Assembly (NCBI GenBank): GCA_002313255.1
Contig: DCBA01000111.1
Span: 6,403-19,863 of the forward strand
Source of the DNA: Gammaproteobacteria bacterium UBA1119
Lineage (GTDB): Bacteria; Pseudomonadota; Gammaproteobacteria; Pseudomonadales; Azotimanducaceae
Direction: 5' to 3'
Length of the DNA stretch: 13,461 nucleotides
Below the pieces are notes generated by a model. That model saw only the letters and a program-made list of their open reading frames with translations. It did no database searches and was not told where the DNA came from. Made by a program: the position numbers and the translations under genes. Shown piece by piece: positions 1-8,000 of this stretch (the stretch's first letter is position 1; every line of letters starts with the position of its first letter).

Positions 1-1
1 T

Positions 2-853
2 TTGTTAAGTCGTGCCCCGCCTCTCGAAATATGGCTCGAGCCTTATTTAGCGTTGAATCGAAAAGCATTGCGCCTGGATATCCCGGACATTGATTTTGAA
101 CAACGATCGCTTGCGGACCCGTTTCTTGGCGTAAAACCGAGCGAGTGGGCGACTTTGCCTATAGACGTAGGAATCGTTGTTGATGATTTAGATCCGGGTT
201 TTGCAATCGAGTACGACGACGCCGATCAACTGAGTAATTTTCAGTTCCAGGTGGCGTCGAACGACGACGGTGCTACCAGCGTCACACTCTCGATGGGCCC
301 GAGTTCGGCGACCTTAGAAATGGATCAGGGATTACCAGTCCTGCCGGATATCTTCGGCGCGGGTGGAGGGTTCGGTATGTGGACGCGTGACAGTAATGAG
401 CCACGGAGCTGGGGCAAATACCGACGGACCTATGCCAGAATCGCGGCGGGTAGCGGCAGTCGTCGCGCCATCTTTTCCGCAACTTTGCCCCAAGCCGGGA
501 TGTGGCAACTCTCCTATCACTCCCCTTTTGTTGGCGGCAAAGCGCGCAAGAGAAAAAAGGACAATGAACGAATTCGTAGACTTCGCGCCTTTCCTGTTGT
601 CGCCTCAGCGCTCGGCCGTTACGATTTGACGTTGTCGGCGGGTCAACGGGCGTGGCCACTCGAATTCGACGCCTCGGCCGCTGAACGAGGCTGGAATGAT
701 TTGGGGACGTTTGACCTTACCGCGGGGACGGTCCGTTTAAGCATCAGCGATGCGACCGAGGGTGAATCCGTGATCGCCGACGCCATTCGCTGGATACCAG
801 TGAATGAGGTAGAGTCCGCCAACCCCCGCTTGAGCGCTAGGATTGACCGATGA
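2..853 (+). CDS. C-terminal part of a golvesin C-terminal-like domain protein (5' end outside the window)
   Basis: The reading frame is open from the left edge, so this is the last 283 residues of a longer protein; the TTG at position 2 is not a credible start. Residues about 59-70 (VDDLDPGF) and 137-267 match the golvesin C-terminal-like beta-sandwich: W137 begins the strand-rich region, followed by a SATLPQAGMW strand, a YDLTLSAG strand, an ERGWNDLGTFDL strand and a closing IADAIRW motif. Such domains usually sit at the C-terminus of secreted or periplasmic proteins and are thought to mediate binding or attachment. The domain carries an unusual basic insert (about residues 180-195). The TGA stop overlaps the ATG of the adaptor gene, placing it in the transport operon. 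My guess is that the missing part is a membrane or peptidase module, for example an ABC-2 permease/M1-peptidase type protein, but nothing in the window proves that. Confidence 0.72.
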   Translation: MLSRAPPLEIWLEPYLALNRKALRLDIPDIDFEQRSLADPFLGVKPSEWATLPIDVGIVVDDLDPGFAIEYDDADQLSNFQFQVASNDDGATSVTLSMGPSSATLEMDQGLPVLPDIFGAGGGFGMWTRDSNEPRSWGKYRRTYARIAAGSGSRRAIFSATLPQAGMWQLSYHSPFVGGKARKRKKDNERIRRLRAFPVVASALGRYDLTLSAGQRAWPLEFDASAAERGWNDLGTFDLTAGTVRLSISDATEGESVIADAIRWIPVNEVESANPRLSARIDR

Positions 854-1926
854 AGTTCGGAGTCAAAGCTGTCCTCACCACTTTGCCCATTCTATTAGCA
901 AGCGCGTGTGGCGAGACCACGGCGCCTCCCCCAGTCGAATTTCGCATTCCGGTTGAGGTTGGCGACGTCGTGACCGATGACGTCGAAGACAGCATTGTGA
1001 CGACGGGGACTCTTCGACCGCGAGAGAGCGTGGTACTCACGGTTGAAACACCCGGATTTTTACGTCTAGTTCGGCTCGAATCGGGCGAACGAATTACGGA
1101 AGGAACCAATGTCGCAAAAGGCGCGTTGGTGGCGGAGATCACTGGTGAAGACGCTCGATTGGCTGCGCGTCTTGAAGCGACACAGCGACATCTTGAAGCA
1201 TCTGAAGAGGAATTGAATCGTCGACAACAGCTCTTTGAACGGCGATTGATTGCCGAGGAAGCCCTTTTCCTTGCCCGCGCGACCTACGAAGACGCACTGC
1301 ACAATTTTGAAACCAGTAAGTGGACGTTGGAGAAGACACGGATTACGACGCCCATCGCGGGAGTTGTTTTGCAGCTCGCGAGAGACGCCAATAACCGACC
1401 GGTCGCTGATGGTCAGAAAGTGATGCAAGGATTCGAGGTCGCGCGAATTGCGCCTATTGATAATCTGATCGCGGATATCGATCTGGTCGGTCCGGAGCTC
1501 GCTCGTGTGCGACCAGGCCAACCCGTTCGCATAGAACACTACGCATTCGAAAAAACCGTGATGATGGGCAAAGTGCTGAGATTGTCGCCAGCGATGGATG
1601 CCACGACCCATTCATTCCGCGCTGAAGTTGAGGTCGATAATACCGCCAGGCTACTACGACCCGGCATGTTTATTCAGGCGACCATCGTCACCGATCGCCA
1701 CGAAGACGTGGCCGTCGTTCCCCGCGATGCAGTTACGGAACGAGCCGGTCGTGACGTGGTTTTTGTCATCGATGGTCAACGCGCACGTCGCCAGGAAGTT
1801 TCGTTGGGACTCCGTAACGACGATTGGATTGAAGTGATCGATGGTGTCATCCCCGGAGAGCGCGTCGTCGTACGCGGTCTTGAAACGCTTACCGATGAGG
1901 CGCGTGTTCGAGTAACGGGCTCTTGA
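850..1926 (+). CDS. RND efflux periplasmic adaptor subunit (membrane fusion protein), lipoprotein
   Basis: This 358-residue protein is the periplasmic adaptor of a tripartite efflux system; it would bridge the RND permeases to an outer-membrane channel. The N-terminus is a lipoprotein signal: K2 and K6, a hydrophobic stretch, then ASAC with the likely lipidated Cys20. Next come the first half of a lipoyl-like domain (about 66-97), an alpha-helical hairpin (about 100-160, rich in E, R, L and A), the second lipoyl half with TPIAGVV (about 167-173), a beta-barrel domain with VRPGQPVRI and LRPGMF (about 206-285), and a membrane-proximal domain ending near 355. This order is standard for AcrA/HlyD-type adaptors. 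The length is at the short end for the family and the hairpin is short. The start is supported by AGGA at 839-842, 7 bases upstream, and by the ATGA overlap with the preceding gene. It overlaps the first RND gene by 4 bases. Confidence 0.93.
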   Translation: MKFGVKAVLTTLPILLASACGETTAPPPVEFRIPVEVGDVVTDDVEDSIVTTGTLRPRESVVLTVETPGFLRLVRLESGERITEGTNVAKGALVAEITGEDARLAARLEATQRHLEASEEELNRRQQLFERRLIAEEALFLARATYEDALHNFETSKWTLEKTRITTPIAGVVLQLARDANNRPVADGQKVMQGFEVARIAPIDNLIADIDLVGPELARVRPGQPVRIEHYAFEKTVMMGKVLRLSPAMDATTHSFRAEVEVDNTARLLRPGMFIQATIVTDRHEDVAVVPRDAVTERAGRDVVFVIDGQRARRQEVSLGLRNDDWIEVIDGVIPGERVVVRGLETLTDEARVRVTGS

Positions 1927-4900
1927 ATTCGGCTGAATCCGCGGCGCGGCTGGCAACGCAGCGCCCCGTCGCGGTCACGGTCATGGCGTTTGCAATCGCG
2001 CTCGTTGGATGGCTGGCATACCAGCAACTTCCAGTCGACCTGCTCCCCGATTTACACAGTCCAACCGTAGCGATTTCTATTCGTAGCGGCGATCGCCCAC
2101 CGACCGAAATGGAACGCATCTACGGGGAACAACTCGAGCAACGCTTGTTTACGGTTCGCGGCATTCGAGAGATTTCCCAGGTCGGTCGAACCGGGAAGTT
2201 GGTGGCGACGGTGGTTTTCGATTGGGACACCAATCTCGATCTGGGCGTGGTGGACGTGCAAAAGGCGGTCGGTCCCATGGCATCGGATCCTGCTGTCGAC
2301 GAGGTGTTGGTGCGTCGGTTTGATCCGCGTCAAGCACCCGTGCTTAGGTTCGGCCTGAGTGCGCCAAGCGGACAACCGGACCTTTCTGAGTTACGCCGAT
2401 TGGCACGACGCCAAGTGGCGCCGGGACTCGAACAACTCCCAGGGGTCGCGGAAGTTCGAATTACTGGCGGACGTGAAAAGGAAGTCCGTGTCCTGCTAGA
2501 CCGATATCGCATGGAAGCCTTCGGCATCACACTTGCGGCGATCGAGGGTCGTCTGATCGAGGAGAACGTAGACATCTCCGCGGGCACGTTGGAAGAAGGT
2601 GCTGAGGTTCTCCTCGTTCGGAGCGTCTCGCGATTTCGAACACCCGACGACGTTCGTCGCGTGATTGTTGCGTACGTATCACGTTCGGACGGAACCCGCC
2701 AAGCCGTTCGGGTGTCGGATATTGGGACGGTGGCACTGGTTGATCGCGAAATCGATCATCTGGTCCGCGTGAATTCCATCGAAGGTGTGGGACTCGCCGT
2801 GTATAAGGAGGCCGGTGCAAATACGGTGGAAGTTTCACGCACCGTACGCGCTGCCGTGGCCGGTTTGGCGCAAGACTTACCCAACGTCACATTGACCGAG
2901 GTCAGCGATGACGCGTCGCTCGTGGTCGCTGCGCTAGCCGATCTACAAACGGCGGCGGGCGTGGGCATCCTACTTGCAATTGTCGTGCTTGCTCTCTTTT
3001 TACGATCCATCGGCGCGACCCTCGTTGTCTCTGCTGCGGTGCCTGTGTCGATCCTTGCCGCCCTCTTTTTGATGCGGTTTGGATCACAGAGCCTCAATGT
3101 CATTACGCTCGGTGGTTTAGCGCTTGGCGCAGGCATGCTCGTGGACAATGCAATTGTTGTGGTGGAGAGCATCTACCGACGATTGACGGAGGGTGAGACG
3201 AGGGCAGAGGCTGCCGCCACCGGAACCGGACAAGTGGCGGGCGCGATTACGGCTTCGACATTGACGACCTGCGTGGTGTTTTTACCGGTGCTTTTCGTGG
3301 AGGGCCTGGCCGCGCGCCTCATCGAAGGCATCGCGTTCACGGTGGTTGCTTCATTGCTCGCGTCGTTGGCAGTCGCGATGTTCTTGATTCCCGCGCTGGC
3401 GCGATGGTTCATGCCAGAAACCATCGCCGCGGAGCGCATCGATTCGGGTCTTCAAATCCAGACTAAATTTCGGCACTTCGCACGGCGTTTACTTGACCGC
3501 CCAGTGACTGTCGTTTTCTCAGGTATCGTCATGGCGGGGGTTAGTTGCTGGCAGCTACTCGGGCTCGGTACCGAACTGTTACCGTCAGCCGATCCTCGAC
3601 AGTTCTCGATTCGTATTGTTGGACCACCTGGCCAACGTGTCGAGTCCACGGCGCGCGTAGTTGAAGGCGTTGAGTCGCTGATCAATCAATTTGGGGAAGA
3701 TAGTGTCGCGGCGATATTGTCTGAGGTGGGGCGTCTTCCTGAAGATAGCCGCATGGTGCGCACTGAAATGACCGAAGAACATACCGCGCGACTCACGGTG
3801 CGTGTGGCGGAATCGGGGCCAACGGGCCGACAATTCGCAGCTCAACTGGAACCCATCCTCGAACAACTCGAGTCAACTGACATTGATTGGGAAGTTGGGT
3901 CATCGGCTGTTGCCAGTGCCCTCGGTACCAGTGGGCCTCCGGTGGCGGTGGAAATCTCTGGACAGGCGCTGGTGGATTTGAGGCGCTATGCTGATATTGT
4001 CAAAACTAAGCTCGCGGATCTTAGCGAGTTGTGGAATGTTCGGTCGTCGTTCGAAGGTGGTCCACCGGAATTGCGTATCGAACTTGATCGGGCGATGGCC
4101 GACGGCCTGGGGGTTGATCTTGCCACCATCTCGCGTGTACTTCAGGCAAGCCTGGATGGCCGCGACGTCACGATGCTTTCGACCGGCGATGAAGAACTCC
4201 CAGTGACGCTGCGCCTCGGAACGACTTCCCGTGACGACATTGGTAGCATTATTTTTCAGACCAGCAGCGGACGTAAGGTTGCGATAAGCGAAGTTGCACG
4301 TTTTGTCGAAGTCGAAGGGGCTCGTGAGATTTTTCGACAAGACCAACGCCGGACAGCCCTAGTCACTGCGCAAATTGCCGACGGCTCGAATCATCCCAAT
4401 GCCGTTCGCGCCGTTAACGATGCGCTGGCGGACATATCGCTTCCAGCGGGTCTACAGATACGACTGCGTGGTGAAGAAGCTGAGCGCGCGCGAACGTTTG
4501 CCGAGTTGCAATTGGCCGCATTGTTGGCATTGGTCCTTGTCTTTATGGTTCTTGCGGGATCGTTCGAATCGTTAATTCATCCACTAACAGTGCTTGCCGC
4601 AATACCGCTTGGATTGATCGGGGTTGCGGTAGCGCTCGTACCCACAGGTCAACCGGTAGGCGTCATGGCAATGCTGGGACTGATCGTACTGGCCGGCGTC
4701 GCCGTTAACGATGCGGTATTGCTCCTAGCCACTGCGCGTCGCTTGATGGGGGAAGGTAGATCGCGCACCGATGCGTTGGCTGAAGCTGCTGGCATACGGC
4801 TACGCCCGATCATTATGACCACGTTAACGACGGTCTTGGTTCTCTTGCCGTTAGCGTTTGGCGCCGGGGAAGGTGCGGAATTGCGTATTCCTATGGCCAT

Positions 4901-5030
4901 TACCATTATCGGCGGGATCACTGCGTCGACCTTAGGGTCCCTCTTCGTTCTACCGAGTCTTTACCTGTTGCTTGATCGCTTGCATCCGGGTCGTCGCCTT
5001 GAAAACTACGCCGTAGGTCCGGCCCGATGA
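1923..5030 (+). CDS. RND family efflux permease subunit (first of two)
   Basis: This 1035-residue protein is a full-length inner-membrane RND permease, expected to trimerise and export substrate using the proton gradient. TM1 is at about 16-35, followed by a large periplasmic loop to about 340, TM2-TM6 at about 343-485, TM7 at about 526-548, a second periplasmic loop, and TM8-TM12 at about 864-1020. TM4 carries GMLVDNAIVVVES with D408, the position equivalent to the essential proton-relay Asp of AcrB; N409 replaces the second Asp. TM10 carries VNDAV (N929, D930) where AcrB has a Lys. TM11 has the conserved RPIIMTTLTT motif. These features fit an HAE-type drug or lipid pump rather than a metal pump, but the substrate is unknown. 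The TTG start overlaps the adaptor stop as TTGA. It has no clear Shine-Dalgarno site but leaves a normal RND N-terminus, and the next ATG (1983) would cut into TM1. Confidence 0.93.
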   Translation: MNSAESAARLATQRPVAVTVMAFAIALVGWLAYQQLPVDLLPDLHSPTVAISIRSGDRPPTEMERIYGEQLEQRLFTVRGIREISQVGRTGKLVATVVFDWDTNLDLGVVDVQKAVGPMASDPAVDEVLVRRFDPRQAPVLRFGLSAPSGQPDLSELRRLARRQVAPGLEQLPGVAEVRITGGREKEVRVLLDRYRMEAFGITLAAIEGRLIEENVDISAGTLEEGAEVLLVRSVSRFRTPDDVRRVIVAYVSRSDGTRQAVRVSDIGTVALVDREIDHLVRVNSIEGVGLAVYKEAGANTVEVSRTVRAAVAGLAQDLPNVTLTEVSDDASLVVAALADLQTAAGVGILLAIVVLALFLRSIGATLVVSAAVPVSILAALFLMRFGSQSLNVITLGGLALGAGMLVDNAIVVVESIYRRLTEGETRAEAAATGTGQVAGAITASTLTTCVVFLPVLFVEGLAARLIEGIAFTVVASLLASLAVAMFLIPALARWFMPETIAAERIDSGLQIQTKFRHFARRLLDRPVTVVFSGIVMAGVSCWQLLGLGTELLPSADPRQFSIRIVGPPGQRVESTARVVEGVESLINQFGEDSVAAILSEVGRLPEDSRMVRTEMTEEHTARLTVRVAESGPTGRQFAAQLEPILEQLESTDIDWEVGSSAVASALGTSGPPVAVEISGQALVDLRRYADIVKTKLADLSELWNVRSSFEGGPPELRIELDRAMADGLGVDLATISRVLQASLDGRDVTMLSTGDEELPVTLRLGTTSRDDIGSIIFQTSSGRKVAISEVARFVEVEGAREIFRQDQRRTALVTAQIADGSNHPNAVRAVNDALADISLPAGLQIRLRGEEAERARTFAELQLAALLALVLVFMVLAGSFESLIHPLTVLAAIPLGLIGVAVALVPTGQPVGVMAMLGLIVLAGVAVNDAVLLLATARRLMGEGRSRTDALAEAAGIRLRPIIMTTLTTVLVLLPLAFGAGEGAELRIPMAITIIGGITASTLGSLFVLPSLYLLLDRLHPGRRLENYAVGPAR

Positions 5031-5095
5031 ACGCTCTTGGGTTTACCGGTTCCGACGGTTCGACAGGCCCAGACCTTCTAGATCAACCGTTATGA
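5027..5095 (+). CDS. 22-codon micro-ORF linking the two RND genes
   Basis: A 22-residue reading frame starts at ATG 5027, overlapping the TGA of the first RND gene (ATGA), and ends at TGA 5093-5095, overlapping the ATG of the second RND gene (again ATGA). TAGG at 5014-5017 lies 9 bases before its ATG as a possible ribosome-binding site, whereas the downstream RND gene has no visible Shine-Dalgarno site of its own. The peptide starts MNALGF, is rich in G, S and D, and has no TM or signal character. The likely role, by inference, is translational coupling: ribosomes finishing the first RND gene would reinitiate, read the micro-ORF and be handed to the second RND start. A chance frame is the alternative, since the spacer is only 61 bases. 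Confidence 0.4.
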   Translation: MNALGFTGSDGSTGPDLLDQPL

Positions 5096-8000
5096 GCATT
5101 ATCGACCTGCCCAACGAGCGACCCGTTGCGGTGACCATGTTTTTTGTTGGCGTGGTCTTGCTTGGCTTGATCGCCTGGCAACGTATGCCCGTTGAACTGT
5201 TTCCAGCACTCGAAGGTGACCAGGTGACGATCGCTTTTGGGCGATCAGGCAGTGAGCCGGAAATCGTTGAACGGGATCTCTTGATGCCGCTCGAAGCAAA
5301 GGTAGCGACCTTACCTAAGGTCTCGGAATCGTGGGGAATGATCAATGGCTCCAGCGGTCAGCTTCGAGTTCGTTTCGAAGCAGGAAGTGACGTCAAAGTC
5401 CGCGAGCTTGAGCTCAGGCGTTTGGCCGCCGATCTGCAGCGCGCACAACCACCCGGTACCTATATCAATGTCAACTCGTCAGGCACCGAAATATTTTCTA
5501 GTTTCGTAATGACCATTCATGTATTGGGTCAAGCCGACGGCGACATCAACACGCTTTACGATCTTGTCGAACAACAAATTGCACCCCGTTTTGCATCGGT
5601 GGCGGGTGTGAGTCAGGCCCAACCCAACGGCGGCGCGGGACGGCAGGTGACCGTGACCGTCGATCCGTACCGCGCGATAGCGCTTGGCATAACTACAGAT
5701 GCAGTAACTAACGCGGTGCGCCGTAATGTAGGTCGCCAAGAGTTTGTCGGTGGACTCGAAACCGAGGGTGGCCGTCAGGTCGTGATGCTGGACGGCCGGC
5801 CGCCAAGCATCGATTCATTAGCGAATGCGAAAATTCAGCCCAATCGAGCTGCTCGTTTACGCCACGTCAGTGACCTGGCCTTCGGGACCGCACGCGAAGA
5901 GTCGCGTTTTCGAGTCAATGGAAAGCCCGCCGTGGGACTGGTGCTTTTTCAGGAACAAGGTGCCAACTTGGTACGTCTTGGTGCTTCCCTCAGGGAACGT
6001 CTTGGTGAAGTACGCGCCGAGGTTGCACCACTCGGCATCGATTTGGTGATCGGTTTTGACGCGGCCGAACAAATTGAAGAGCAAATTGATCGCCTGGGGA
6101 AACTCGCTGGCACAGGGTTTTTAATCGCACTCGTGGTGCTGTATCTCTTCCTACGACAATGGCGTGCGGTCGCCGTGGTCGGCATTGCAGTACCGATGAG
6201 CCTTCTCGCCGCCCTCGGCCTCCTCTTTCTCAGCGGCCAATCCATCAACATCATCACGTTGATGGGCCTCGCGATCGCCATCGGGCTGGTGATCGATAAC
6301 AGTGTAGTGGTATTCGAAGCGGTCCAACGGCGCCTCGAACGCGGCACCGAAATAACCGAGGCCGTGCGTGAAGGATTGCGACGCACCGTTCGCGCAATGA
6401 CCGCGGCAAGCCTCACGACGGCGGTGGTGTTTTTGCCATTCCAGTTGGTTGATTTCGATAGCGAACAAATGCGTTCGATGATTCTCGTGGTGTCGATGTC
6501 GATTCTCTTACCACTGTTGGCATCACTGGTCGTTGCCATTGGGTTAGTCCCATTACTTGCCCAACGTTTGTCGGCGCCGGCGGCGGTCCGAGATTTGTCT
6601 ATTCGTCGCGAACGGCGAACGCTACGTGCTGGCACGACCCCGCCGGATTCGATACGAATTTTTTTCGAGCGCGTTGTGACCAGTGCTTTGCGTCGACCGC
6701 CGTCGTGGATTGCAGGAACACTGGCGGCAGTACTCATTACCACGGTGGTTGCGCTCCCTTGGCTAGCGACGAGTTCAGGGTCTTCAAACGTTAGCGAAGC
6801 CGATACGGTTGAAATGTCTGTTCAATTTGCACGCGGATCAGCATCGATCAATACCGTCAGTGAAGGGATGGCGAAATTAGAAAGCGCGGTCATGAAGCTT
6901 GATGGTGTCGAAATGGTCGAGGCCCTTATCCGCGAAGATGAAGGAACGTTGACCGTGCACTTAGTCGAGGAAAAATTACGGCCACCTGGATTTAGAGCCC
7001 AGGACGTGCGCTCGACGGTTCGTCGAATTGATCGAAACGACCGACGGATGTACGTATTGCGGCCGGGCGAAGGCGGGATGGGTGATGGAGGTAAGGGCCG
7101 CGGCGGCGGTGGCGGCGGCGGCGTGGAGATGTTTAGCGGCGGACCCGCCGAGGTCGTCTTGTCGGGCCCGGACAGCCGTGAGTTAACGACGCTGTCCCGG
7201 AGTGTGCGTTCCCAACTTGAATCCATGGGACCTGTCGCCAACGCCTGGGAAAACTATCGGCCCGGGATGGATGAATTTTGGATCGAACCACGCGAGGAGG
7301 TGATTGAATCGATGGGACTCTCGGTGAGTAATCTCGTACCCGCGCTGCGCCTTGCCGGACGCGAGGGCGTGACGATGCAAACCGGTTTTCTGTTGCCTAA
7401 CGGGCGAGAACTCCCAGTCGTTGTCGAGCGACTCAATGCCCGGGAGGCGGGCATGGGAATACGCGATTTGGAGCGATTGCGCGTGCAGACCGACGTCGGC
7501 GCGGTACCCATCCGGGCCCTTGCGTCGCTGCGCCGAATGCCGGCGCCACGGATGATCTTGCACCACAATGGCCGGCGCGAAACGACCGTCAATTACAACT
7601 TTGAGAATAGCGTCCAAGATACAGGACCCACGCGTTTAGCCATCGAGGAACAAGTGGTCGCGGCGATGCGGGCTGTACCGAGACCCGAAGGCTTTACCAT
7701 CGAAACGGCGCAGCAAGATGAAACTAGCAACCAGCTTCAACAGGTTATCCTGCCGGTGATCCTTTTATTGTTCTTGGTGTTGGCGATGACGTTTGAGTCA
7801 CTCACGCTGCCCGTGCTAGTGCTCCTGTCGTTGCCGATCACCTTACTCGGCGCAACCTGGGCCATGGTATTTGCGGGAGTGGCACTAGGACCCATGGCGA
7901 TGGTAGGTGCGGTGGCTCTGATCGGCCTCACCGTTAATCCAGCTATTCTGCTTGTCGATCGGATGCAACAATTAGTCTTGGGGGCTGGATGGAGCCCAGG

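Noticed and set aside
5949..6743. 264-codon reading frame on the minus strand
   Set aside because: It lies wholly inside the RND region of the fused gene, whose motifs are unambiguous. The antisense product is Arg/Ser/Thr-rich with no recognisable domain, as expected of a shadow frame.
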